Assembly: GCA_026390735.1 (NCBI GenBank)
Contig: JAPLFJ010000026.1
Span: 80,399-144,398, forward strand
DNA length: 64,000 nucleotides
From: Ignavibacteriota bacterium
GTDB lineage: Bacteria > Bacteroidota > Ignavibacteria > Tepidaquicellales > Tepidaquicellaceae
Direction: 5' to 3'
A model generated the notes under the pieces. That model was not told where the DNA came from. It did no database searches and saw only the letters and a list, made by a program, of their open reading frames with translations. The position numbers and the translations under genes were made by a program. Shown here one piece after another: positions 44,617 through 52,851 of this stretch. How positions within the stretch are numbered: the stretch's first letter is position 1; each line of letters begins with the position of its first letter.

Positions 44617-46173
44617 CTATTTAATGAGTGTCATTTTCTTTGTGTCAACATATCCGTTTACTTCCAGTCTGTAGAAGTATACACCACTGGTTAAGTTACT
44701 TGCATTGAAATCAACAGAGTAACTACCAGCCTGTTTGGTTTCATTTACAAGTCTGGCAACTTCTCTTCCGAGTATATCGTATACCATCATCGTTACCAAC
44801 CCGCTCTTTGGTAAAGCAAAATTAATCTTTGTTACAGGGTTAAACGGATTTGGATAGTTCTGTGAGAGTTTATACTCATTTGGAATCTGAGTACTTACCG
44901 GCGTCACACCTGTTATTATTCCAAGGTTCTGATTCCATGTAGAGGTAATTTCTGCCTGGCCTAATGCTCTTTTGTAGAACCTGAATTCATCCATTAATCC
45001 CTCTAAGCCTGCCGAAGTGCTGTATCCGCCGACTGTGAATCCTGTCCCTGTTGTGAAATTAAATGCAGTTTGTACAACAGTATTCTTTAAGACTCCGTTT
45101 CTGTATATTTTAACGCTTGAAGAAGCCGAATCATAAACTATATGGACAACCGTTGGTCCCGGAAATATGCTGTCTATGTTAACGTCTGTAATTCCTGTCC
45201 CTCTAAAGATTGCGCCTCCCACCGGAGCCACACCACCAACAAAACAGCGGAATGATAATCCGGCATCGCCGAATAAATATCTCGTTGTTGCAGGTGTGAC
45301 AAGGTTGTTAAGCCACATGCTGATTGTGAAACTGCTCGTTCCGGTTGATAAATTGTATCCGGTAGTAATCTTTGCACTTGTAGTAGCTGTTCCTGCTAAG
45401 CAACTGTCAAACTGTCCGCCTGAAGTTAAAGTCAGACCTGTAAGCGGTGCCGGACTCGTTCCTACACCCGGTACTGCAAAGTTTTTAACAGATGTAGTCG
45501 TTGGATTATCCTTAAATTTGTAATAAATTAAATCAGGTAATGCATTTGATGATGAATTTATAACATCAAAACCTACGTTTGTTACTGCAGCGTCACCGGA
45601 TGCATAAGGTGCAAACGGACATCCGCCAACAGACCATACTCTTCTGACGCCTGTTACTGTGTTATTTCGTACAGTAAAACCAGTACCTGCGGTCCCACAT
45701 TGTTCAACGAATGAAATTAATGTTTTTGTCGGGTCGTATGGAAATGGATGGTCGAAAGTAATGCTTACCCAGCCGTTTGCTGTTGCAGTTAAAGTTGCTG
45801 ACGCAGCACTGTATACTGTGTCAAAAGGTCCGGCATAAAACGTACCTGATGTGAGGTCAGTAATAGTTGTCTGCGCAAGCAGCACTCTTAAGTTAGTGTA
45901 AGTGGGTCCCCCTGCAGATAAAGAATAAAAATACATTTTTGTGAGACTCTTGCCTGCAGGTATAGGTGCCGGTTGGTTAAAGTCCCCGGGTAAAAATAAC
46001 ATATTCACGGCTTTCCCGGTTGCTACATTAAAAGGAAAACTGTTTGTTGACGCACCAACATTCTGGTAATTGTAGTACTGAGGTGTTTGTGCGGATAAAT
46101 TACCTGCACTTAACAAGAACATAACCAGTATTGCAATTGCACTATTGGTTATCAGTTTGTGTAAATTTTTCAT
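44617..46173 (-). CDS. Secreted LamG/concanavalin-like protein with T9SS sorting domain
   Basis: 518 residues: signal peptide (to GNLSAQ), an N-terminal module TPQYYNYQNVGASTNSFPFN ... GFDVINSS that parallels the Kelch protein. A laminin-G/concanavalin-like domain follows (FTISMWLNNLVTPATTRYLF, VKIYRNGVLKN, GLMDEFRFYKRALGQAEI), then the sorting domain SLSQ-type KLSQNYPNPFNPVT to DTKKMTLIK. LamG domains usually bind glycans. The DNA of the sorting domains of the two neighbours is nearly the same over long runs (a shared 29-base stretch covers the CTGTAGAAGTATACACC segment), pointing to recent duplication or gene conversion with domain swap in between. Confidence 0.92.
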   Translation of the reverse strand: MKNLHKLITNSAIAILVMFLLSAGNLSAQTPQYYNYQNVGASTNSFPFNVATGKAVNMLFLPGDFNQPAPIPAGKSLTKMYFYSLSAGGPTYTNLRVLLAQTTITDLTSGTFYAGPFDTVYSAASATLTATANGWVSITFDHPFPYDPTKTLISFVEQCGTAGTGFTVRNNTVTGVRRVWSVGGCPFAPYASGDAAVTNVGFDVINSSSNALPDLIYYKFKDNPTTTSVKNFAVPGVGTSPAPLTGLTLTSGGQFDSCLAGTATTSAKITTGYNLSTGTSSFTISMWLNNLVTPATTRYLFGDAGLSFRCFVGGVAPVGGAIFRGTGITDVNIDSIFPGPTVVHIVYDSASSSVKIYRNGVLKNTVVQTAFNFTTGTGFTVGGYSTSAGLEGLMDEFRFYKRALGQAEITSTWNQNLGIITGVTPVSTQIPNEYKLSQNYPNPFNPVTKINFALPKSGLVTMMVYDILGREVARLVNETKQAGSYSVDFNASNLTSGVYFYRLEVNGYVDTKKMTLIK

Positions 46174-46618
46174 CGTTATTTGGATTTAGTTTATGAAATA
46201 TGTTTATTGTCTGGATGTTTATATCTATAAGATTGAAATCGAATAGTCTGTTAAAAAGTGCGGGATATATTAATGGCGCAGGAATATTGTAATACCTGCA
46301 GAGTTTGTAAAACCCATTTTTAACTGTTTTTGTAATAACCAAAAGCTTACCCCTTATTGATTTCTGCATTTTATGAATTTAGTAGAAAGTTTCTTGAAAT
46401 CCCCATAATTCATTGTTAAATCAGTACAAATAAAGCAAGAGTTTATCAGTTAAATAATGTAAGTAATTATTATTTGTAATTCAAGTGATTTGCTTGTAAA
46501 CAGAAATTACTGAATTATTTTAATGTAAAATCATTAAGCGTATTCGGAAGAAATAACTGCAGGATTTGATTATATTCTGCTTATGCGAATATGGTATTTC
46601 CTGACAAGTCATATTATT
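46174..46618. other. Intergenic region, no gene recognised
   Basis: 445 bp upstream of the LamG gene. A short minus-strand frame overlapping the LamG start shows no domain or starting context and is not annotated. No hairpin or tandem repeat was seen. Confidence 0.5.
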
Positions 46619-46993
46619 TCAACTGACGTGGGATTCAGTTTTAGTCTTAAACTTTGATATCAGATACAGTATAAGATATGCAGTAATCAATAGCCCGAAT
46701 CCAATAATAGGTGCAACTATAAACACAAGTGCAGAAGTTGAAGACGTGGAGTCAAAATAGGTGGATAATAATAAAGCATACAGTACACAAATCGGCACAG
46801 AAGGCAGTAACAGGTTCAGTAAATTGTTTTCCTTCCTGCTGAAAAAGAAGTATGCAAAGAAAGGTGTGATGCTTATCAGAAAAAACACTACCTGCCCCAT
46901 CAATAACGAAAGACTCTCATAATTCATATAGATTGGAATTACGGAGTACGCTAAACCAAACACAAGTGTCAGGTATCTAATTACTTTACTCAT
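46619..46993 (-). CDS. Small four-helix membrane protein of unknown function
   Basis: 124 residues with four hydrophobic segments (YLTLVFGLAYSVIPIY, SLLMGQVVFFLISITPFFAY, LLNLLLPSVPICVLYALLLS, LVFIVAPIIGFGLLITAYLI) joined by short loops, and a Lys-rich C-terminus KFKTKTESHVS. No family is recognised. Divergent from the lipoprotein gene at 47127. The regular hydrophobic pattern supports a real protein. Confidence 0.65.
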   Translation of the reverse strand: MSKVIRYLTLVFGLAYSVIPIYMNYESLSLLMGQVVFFLISITPFFAYFFFSRKENNLLNLLLPSVPICVLYALLLSTYFDSTSSTSALVFIVAPIIGFGLLITAYLILYLISKFKTKTESHVS

Positions 46994-47126
46994 TTATTCT
47001 TACTTTAATTAACTACTCTAACAATTTATGAACCGATTTAGTTTTAGAATTATCTGTACTGATAATAGTTTTGAGTTTATTATGTTCGGATAAATATTTA
47101 CTTTCTCAGGTTAAACAGAATAATAT

Positions 47127-47996
47127 ATGAAAAGGTTAATTCTATACTTAGTGCTTATAGTCGCATTATTTTCGATTGCCTGTAATAAAACACAGGTTAT
47201 AAAGAATGAACCCACAGGTTCAGGAAGCCTGTACGGTTTTTACAATGGTGAATATAAAGGTTTTAAGGTCTGGGTAGTCGAAGGTAATTTCATTCGCAGA
47301 GAAATATTTAATGAGTTCATATACGGAGGAAACGATGAACGATATACTTTTGTACCTGAATCTGAAATATGGATTGATAACTCAATCTCTGCAGATGAAT
47401 ATCTTACTACACTTGAGCACGAAATCATCGAGCGGAATCTGATGAGGTTCAGCGGCTATACTTATTACGACGCTCATGATTCTGCTTTAATGCTGGAACT
47501 TGGAATGAGGCGTAGTTTTCTGACTGCTTCAAACGAACACGAAAAGCAATTACCGATGGTAAGCCCGATAGATTATGATTCCACGCAGGAAATTGAAGAA
47601 CTGCCCGAACTGATTAAACTAAGCGGAATTTATAAAATACCTTATGCAAAAAGGGATGGAGTGGATATCTGGGTAGTTGACGGATTTAAAATCCGCCGTG
47701 ATATATATCCCGACTTCGGTTTCAGCGGAAACAGTTCTGCTTATAAGTTTATCCCGGGAAATGAAATATGGATTGATGCGTCAATAACATCTCAGGAAAT
47801 TGAATATTCAATTCAACTTGAACTGAAAGAAATGGCTTTTATGAAAAGCGGATTGCCGTACGATGAAGCATACACAAACGCTCTGAAGACTGCAGATAGT
47901 TTACGGCTGGCAGTGAATAAATTAATCATCAATAAACCTGCATTTCCGTTGCAGGCGAACAGATACCGTGATACGGGTACAGGCGTAAAGAAGTAG
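47127..47996 (+). CDS. Lipoprotein with two tandem copies of an unrecognised domain
   Basis: 289 residues; lipobox FSIAC puts the anchor Cys at 19. The mature part is an internal duplication: repeat 1 (VWVVEGNFIRREIFNEFIYG ... EIWIDNSISADEYLTTLEHE ... YYDAHDSAL) and repeat 2 (IWVVDGFKIRRDIYPDFGFS ... EIWIDASITSQEIEYSIQLE ... YDEAYTNAL). Repeat 1 keeps a His-Glu (EHEIIERNLM) and a later His; repeat 2 has LELKEMAFM and Tyr instead. I recall single-domain proteins with this VWVVDG...EIWID pattern but no assigned function. The His-bearing copy may bind metal; the second looks degenerate. Confidence 0.75.
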   Translation: MKRLILYLVLIVALFSIACNKTQVIKNEPTGSGSLYGFYNGEYKGFKVWVVEGNFIRREIFNEFIYGGNDERYTFVPESEIWIDNSISADEYLTTLEHEIIERNLMRFSGYTYYDAHDSALMLELGMRRSFLTASNEHEKQLPMVSPIDYDSTQEIEELPELIKLSGIYKIPYAKRDGVDIWVVDGFKIRRDIYPDFGFSGNSSAYKFIPGNEIWIDASITSQEIEYSIQLELKEMAFMKSGLPYDEAYTNALKTADSLRLAVNKLIINKPAFPLQANRYRDTGTGVKK

Positions 47997-47998
47997 CC

Positions 47999-48466
47999 TT
48001 AGACTAAATCTGAAAATACTGCTTCTGTTACATCAGTCAATTCAGCAGGGGAGACCAGCATCTGGATTCCCCTTACACCCGAACTTACGTAAATCTTTTC
48101 AAATAATTGTGATGTTTCTTCTATGTATGTGGGATATTTCTTCGTCATCCCTACGGGTGAACATCCGCCTCTGATGTAACCCGTCAAAGAAAGTAAATCT
48201 TTCACTTTTATCATTTCTATCTTTTTATTCCCGCTTGCTGTTGCCGCCTTCTTTAAATTAAGCTCTTCATTACCGGGAATTACAAACACAACTGTGCCCG
48301 TTTTATCGCCCGTTGCTACAAGCGTTTTAAATACCTGGTCGTGAGGTGCGCTTATTTTATTCGCAACACTTACTGCATCAATTTCATCTTCGTTAAACTC
48401 GTATTCAAAAAGTTCGTATTGAATGTTGTTCGAATCAAGTATCCTTACAGCATTTGTTTTCTTCAT
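47999..48466 (-). CDS. ybaK: Cys-tRNA(Pro)/Cys-tRNA(Cys) deacylase YbaK/EbsC
   Basis: 155 residues of the YbaK/ProX trans-editing family, which hydrolyses misacylated Cys-tRNA(Pro). Family motifs: VSVANKISAPHDQVFKTLVA with the catalytic Lys (VFKTL), FVIPGNEELNLKKAA, and GGCSPVGMTKKYPTYI. Length is normal for the bacterial stand-alone form. Ends 2 bp from the convergent lipoprotein gene. The ATG lies just 1 bp after the stop codon of the sialidase-like T9SS gene on the same strand. Confidence 0.95.
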   Translation of the reverse strand: MKKTNAVRILDSNNIQYELFEYEFNEDEIDAVSVANKISAPHDQVFKTLVATGDKTGTVVFVIPGNEELNLKKAATASGNKKIEMIKVKDLLSLTGYIRGGCSPVGMTKKYPTYIEETSQLFEKIYVSSGVRGIQMLVSPAELTDVTEAVFSDLV

Positions 48467-48467
48467 T

Positions 48468-50051
48468 CTATTTCATTAATATCATTTTCTTTACGTCATA
48501 GACTTTATTATTTACTGTTAGCTTGTAAAAATAAACCCCGCTTGCGATATTATCAGACGTGAAAGTCGCTTCGTATGTCCCTGTTTCTAATCTCTCATTC
48601 ACGAGTGTTGCTACCAGCCCACCCTTCAAATCATAAACATTTAACAATACATCGTTTCCGGAAATTATTGCATTCGATATGTCAAATCTTATTTTTGTTG
48701 ATGGATTAAAAGGGTTCGGATAATTCTGATACATCTTGTAATCATCAGGAATGTTAGACGAAATGTTAACGACCTTTGGCAGTATTCCCTGATAATAAAA
48801 TATATCCCAGTTAATTCCGCCTAACCTGTAATCAGACCAGCAGATTCTGGTGAATGTTCCGTCTATGTCTAATCCAAGAAAATCATTCCCGCTCGTTCCC
48901 ATCGCGTTAAACGGAGAAGTAACGGAACTTGCTTTGATGTTCGAAGAAAATGTCTGCCCGCCGTCGTTTGAAATTGAATAGTAAATATCAAAAGGTGATG
49001 ATGAACCCGCAACCCCGTTTCTTCTGTCACGCCAGGCAAGAACATATTTGTAATCCTTCTGAACACTCCATACCATATCCTGTCCGATACCATTATTAAC
49101 CGGGTCAGTGTTTACCCTGTAAGGACTTGTCCAGTTTGCACCGCCATCCAGAGTCCTTACTACAAAAACATCAGGGTCGGAATTTAATTTTGCAGTGTAG
49201 GCTAAATTCAATGACCCTGCATTTCCCGGGTCAGCCGTTAAAGAATAACTCATCTGATATAATGAATCGTCAAGCGAATAAAAATTAGTTATATAACTTC
49301 GTTGAAAACTTGTTCCCTTATTCGTGGTTCTTGCTAAACCAAACTTTGGAGTTAATCCCTGTAAAGTAAAGTAGGCAATGTTCAATGTGCCGTCTTTTGA
49401 AATTGCCATTATACCCATAGAACCATGATAAGCAGGATAACCTGTTGCACTGACTAAAATATCCGAACTCCAGTTTATACCTCCGTTTGTTGAATACTTT
49501 AAATGAAGGTTTGTTGGTGATACAGCCCACTTTGGAGGCATAGAGGTAATATACAAACATCCATAATTCGGACTTGTCAGATTATTATCAATTGCAATCC
49601 ATGGTCTGTCAACTGCATAATCCGATGTCTCTGTTACACTTCTGACAATGCTCGCATTTCCCCAGTTTGTTCCTCCGTTTGTTGATTTTCTTACTACCAC
49701 AACGCCCGAGTCAGTCGTCCCTTGTCCTTTATACTCTACATAACATAAATATGCATCTCCATTGTTTGCAATAGCGATAGATGGGTCTGCCATCGTAAAG
49801 TTCGAATACAAATTCGGAATTGAATAAGTGCTGTTCCAGTTAAATCCTCCGTTCGTTGAATTCCTGACAACAATGTTTATCTTGCCGTTTAACTTCAACT
49901 GCATCCATGCAATAATTACATTGCTCTGATTCGGCGAAACAGCAAGAAACTGTTCTCCGTCGAACAATGGATAGTTGGAAATGTTAATGTTGACTTGTGC
50001 ATTTAATAATGTTGCAAAGAATAAAACTGTTAAAAGTAATTTTGCTTTCAT
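48468..50051 (-). CDS. Secreted sialidase/BNR-type beta-propeller protein with T9SS sorting domain
   Basis: 527 residues from the Met that opens the signal peptide (KAKLLLTVLFFATLLNAQ); the frame extends seven codons upstream. Repeated Asp-boxes (RNSTNGGFNW, KSTNGGTNWG, YSTNGGINWS, TLDGGANWT, ISNDGGQTF) and PWIAIDNN indicate a six-bladed sialidase-like propeller. The sorting domain runs from KMYQNYPNPFNPST to DVKKMILMK. The catalytic Arg triad and Tyr of true sialidases were not identified, so binding rather than hydrolysis is equally possible. ybaK starts 1 bp after its stop. Confidence 0.9.
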   Translation of the reverse strand: MKAKLLLTVLFFATLLNAQVNINISNYPLFDGEQFLAVSPNQSNVIIAWMQLKLNGKINIVVRNSTNGGFNWNSTYSIPNLYSNFTMADPSIAIANNGDAYLCYVEYKGQGTTDSGVVVVRKSTNGGTNWGNASIVRSVTETSDYAVDRPWIAIDNNLTSPNYGCLYITSMPPKWAVSPTNLHLKYSTNGGINWSSDILVSATGYPAYHGSMGIMAISKDGTLNIAYFTLQGLTPKFGLARTTNKGTSFQRSYITNFYSLDDSLYQMSYSLTADPGNAGSLNLAYTAKLNSDPDVFVVRTLDGGANWTSPYRVNTDPVNNGIGQDMVWSVQKDYKYVLAWRDRRNGVAGSSSPFDIYYSISNDGGQTFSSNIKASSVTSPFNAMGTSGNDFLGLDIDGTFTRICWSDYRLGGINWDIFYYQGILPKVVNISSNIPDDYKMYQNYPNPFNPSTKIRFDISNAIISGNDVLLNVYDLKGGLVATLVNERLETGTYEATFTSDNIASGVYFYKLTVNNKVYDVKKMILMK

Positions 50052-50145
50052 TCGTTTTCTATGTTTAGACAAAATTAAATAATATTTGGATTAATTCAAA
50101 TCACATACTGAAGTTACGCAAAACCATAAAAGTTATTAAATTCAG

Positions 50146-50200
50146 CCCACGAATTTATTCGTGGGATAATAGGTAACATTGATTAACCGTTTTAACGGTT
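50146..50200. repeat. Second REP-like family: two palindromes in tandem
   Basis: Stem CCCACGAA/TTCGTGGG (50146-50165) and the 16-bp perfect palindrome AACCGTTTTAACGGTT (50185-50200), 19 bp apart. Both lie upstream of the TPM-domain gene. Similar stems are common intergenic elements in Bacteroidetes; only one copy was found here. Confidence 0.55.
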
Positions 50201-50270
50201 TCTTAATTGAAGCGGTCAACTTAAGTTAATAAATTATTGTAATGAAATTAAATTTAAAACAAAGTATCTT

Positions 50271-51074
50271 ATGACAAATATAATTCTTATGATTAAATAT
50301 TTATTTACCTTATTGCTTTTACTGTCTGTCTTAAAACTGAGTTTCGCTCAGTCTGAAAAATCTCTTATAAACAATCCTCCTAAACTATCGGAATACATAA
50401 CCGATGAAACAGGCACTTTGAAGCCCGATGAAATCACTTCTCTGAAATCGAAACTCAGAAAGTTTTATGACTCTACTTCAACACAAATAGTCGTGTACTT
50501 AATCCCTTCTTTAAACGGCGAACCTGTTGAAATGGTTGCTAACGCAATTTATCATGCAAATGGTATAGGCGGTAAAGGTAAAGATAACGGAGCACTTCTT
50601 CTTATCTCAAAAGGGGACAGGAAAATCAGAATTGAAGTTGGCTATGGCCTGGAAGGAGTACTCACAGACGCAATGTCCAAACAAATCATTCAAAAGGATA
50701 TTTCGCCGTCACTCAAAAGCGATAATTATTATAAGGGTATTGATAATGCTGTGGTTTCAATAATTGCACTTTCGAAAGGGGAATACACAAAAGATAATAC
50801 ACTTAAAACAAGCGATGGCGGTGGTGTTATCCTTGTGATACTTGCCATTCTTATTCCTTTTGTATTGTTTATCTTTATATTGATTATGGTTCTTAGAAAG
50901 CGGGCAATTTCATCAGCCGGTGGTGGATTTTATAGTAATACAAACTATTATTCGGGTTCAAATTCTGATAATTCTACGTCGGGAAGCAGCAGCGATTCTT
51001 CCTCAGGAAGTGATTCGGGATTCTCAGGCGGCGGAGGAGATTCTGGCGGCGGTGGTGCAAGTGGTGATTATTGA
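50271..51074 (+). CDS. TPM-domain (YgcG-type) membrane protein with Gly-rich tail
   Basis: 267 residues: signal peptide (to LSFAQ), a TPM domain (KLSEYITDETGTLKPDEITS ... IVVYLIPSLNGEPVEMVANA ... NGALLLISKGDRKIRIEVGYGLEGVLTD), one membrane helix (LVILAILIPFVLFIFILI region) and a Ser/Gly-rich tail ending SGGGGDSGGGGASGDY. This is the YgcG layout; some TPM domains are phosphatase-like or act in photosystem repair in plants, but the bacterial role is unclear. Palindromic repeats precede the gene. Confidence 0.92.
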   Translation: MTNIILMIKYLFTLLLLLSVLKLSFAQSEKSLINNPPKLSEYITDETGTLKPDEITSLKSKLRKFYDSTSTQIVVYLIPSLNGEPVEMVANAIYHANGIGGKGKDNGALLLISKGDRKIRIEVGYGLEGVLTDAMSKQIIQKDISPSLKSDNYYKGIDNAVVSIIALSKGEYTKDNTLKTSDGGGVILVILAILIPFVLFIFILIMVLRKRAISSAGGGFYSNTNYYSGSNSDNSTSGSSSDSSSGSDSGFSGGGGDSGGGGASGDY

Positions 51075-51159
51075 TACAATTTGTTGAAACTAGTTTAGAT
51101 TTACTTCGTTATAATAATTAAAGGACGTTTTTCAAATTAAAATTTGAAGGAGATACGTA

Positions 51160-51483
51160 ATGAAAACTTTAATGTTAATCGTACTTTTTGTTTTGTTGCC
51201 GTTAGTCTTTGTGAACGCTCAGGATAAAAAGGTAGCAGAGTCAAAAACTCAGACAGGTTATACCATAGCCTGGAAAGATATTACCTGCCCGGATTGTCAG
51301 GGATGGGGCTGGATACTCGGTGAAGGATTTAAAAACACAACTAATGCATCGTACAGCGGTAATGGCTCTGGTCAACCTGCAACTATGCGCGGTGTATCTA
51401 ATTCCAGTGTGGATAGATACAAATGTATGGACTGTAACGGGACTGGCAAAATACAGGTAAAATACTATAAATCGGATTTATAA
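51160..51483 (+). CDS. Secreted protein with DnaJ-type zinc-finger repeats
   Basis: 107 residues: signal peptide (to VFVNAQ), then two CxxC-containing sites, CPDCQGWGWILGEG and CMDCNGTGKI. These match the CxxCxGxG repeat of DnaJ zinc fingers, and one pair would bind one Zn. The gene is preceded by GAAGGAGATA, the best Shine-Dalgarno in the neighbourhood. Function unknown. A periplasmic DnaJ-like zinc finger without a J-domain is unusual. Confidence 0.7.
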   Translation: MKTLMLIVLFVLLPLVFVNAQDKKVAESKTQTGYTIAWKDITCPDCQGWGWILGEGFKNTTNASYSGNGSGQPATMRGVSNSSVDRYKCMDCNGTGKIQVKYYKSDL

Positions 51484-51615
51484 GTTTATTTTGTAAGTCC
51501 TTTTAAAGTTATTTAAATTTAGTTTAACAACCTATTATACCGGGGATTCTCATTCAGGGTCCGCGGTATTTTCTTTTTGAATAGTTAGTTTTGCAGGAAT
51601 AAGCTATTTTGCTTA

Positions 51616-52722
51616 ATGAAAATTAGGGTTCTTAAGGTTGTTATAGTAGTTTTAATCGGTATTCTTTTCTACGGTTGGGGTGCCACGGGTCATAAGATAA
51701 TAAACAGGAAATCGATTTATTCTTTCCCGGGTGTAATGAATGCATTCTATTTTTGGTCGGATTCGTTATCACGACACGGCTCAGATGCAGATTATCGTAA
51801 ATCCACAGACCCGACTGAAAGCCCGAGACATTTTATCGATATTGATACTTATCCCGAATTTTTAGCCAACGGTAGAATTCCTCAATCACTCGATTCTTTG
51901 ATCGCAATCCACGGAACTTATTTCGTTACCAGCAATGGTATAGTTCCTTTTGCAATTATTGCTACTACAGACTCTGTAAGGAAATACTTTGCCCTGCACG
52001 ACTTCCAAAATGCTATGCTTAAGGCTGCAGATTTAGGCCATTATGTAGCAGATGCTCATAATCCATTGCATATTACTGAAAACTATGACGGACAATTGAC
52101 TAATCAGACAGGTGTTCACAGCAGGTATGAAACTTCTATGATTAACGCAGACTCAAGTCTTTTAATATATACAGGTGACAGTGCTTTATACATCCCCGAT
52201 ATTAACGGATTTGTTTTTGATTTCCTTTACAGTAATTATCCATATGTCGATTCAGTGCTTTATGCAGACAGTGTCTCTCACGCAATCGCAGGAAACTATG
52301 GAAGTGTTTATCTCCAGAATCTCTGGCAAAGGGCTGGTACTTTCACGACTAAACTCTTTAAGAATGCTTCGAATTATCTGGCAAGGCTGATTTATACTGC
52401 CTGGATTAATGCGGGCAGTCCCTTACCTACATTCATAGAAAACAACGGGACTCTTGCAGAATCTTTTGAACTTTATCAGAACTATCCGAATCCTTTCAAC
52501 CCAAATACAACTATTAAATTCACATTGCCAAAGAGCAGTTACGTTAACCTTAGTGTTTATGATGTGAGCGGTAAACTTGTTGGTGTAATAATGAATGAAA
52601 AGAGAAGCGCAGGAACATACAGTGTTCTTTTCAATGCATCATACCTTTCAAGCGGAACATATTTCTATCGGTTAACTGCGGGGGATTTCTCTTCAGTTAA
52701 GAGAATGATTTTAATTAAATAA
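51616..52722 (+). CDS. Secreted S1/P1-type zinc-dependent nuclease-like protein with T9SS sorting domain
   Basis: 368 residues. After the signal peptide (cleavage just before Trp21) the mature protein would begin WGATGHK, the N-terminal Trp whose amine and carbonyl bind zinc in S1/P1 nucleases and bacterial phospholipase C. Further ligands are in ESPRHFIDID (His72, Asp75) and DLGHYVADAHNPLHITENYD, then TGVHSRYE. The family hydrolyses single-stranded nucleic acid 3'-phosphates or phospholipids; specificity here is open. The C-terminal sorting domain is LYQNYPNPFNPNT to VKRMILIK. An extracellular nuclease would serve phosphate or nucleotide scavenging. Confidence 0.88.
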   Translation: MKIRVLKVVIVVLIGILFYGWGATGHKIINRKSIYSFPGVMNAFYFWSDSLSRHGSDADYRKSTDPTESPRHFIDIDTYPEFLANGRIPQSLDSLIAIHGTYFVTSNGIVPFAIIATTDSVRKYFALHDFQNAMLKAADLGHYVADAHNPLHITENYDGQLTNQTGVHSRYETSMINADSSLLIYTGDSALYIPDINGFVFDFLYSNYPYVDSVLYADSVSHAIAGNYGSVYLQNLWQRAGTFTTKLFKNASNYLARLIYTAWINAGSPLPTFIENNGTLAESFELYQNYPNPFNPNTTIKFTLPKSSYVNLSVYDVSGKLVGVIMNEKRSAGTYSVLFNASYLSSGTYFYRLTAGDFSSVKRMILIK

Positions 52723-52851
52723 ATGCTGGCAATTTAATTGTTCTATGAGTGTAACTTACCATTACATTAGTATTTAAATGAGATTATATAAAGTTTATAT
52801 TGTTCAATTATTAAAATAATGTTTTTCTAAAAGGAATAAAAATTTAACTAA

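Noticed and set aside
46142..46369. 75-codon minus-strand frame upstream of the LamG gene
   Set aside because: Overlaps the start of the real gene and shows no domain or starting context.
48150..48185. Palindromic-element-like sequence (CATCCCTACGGGTG) inside ybaK
   Set aside because: It encodes the conserved CSPVGMTKK motif, the arms are imperfect, and the flanks do not match the element; coincidence.
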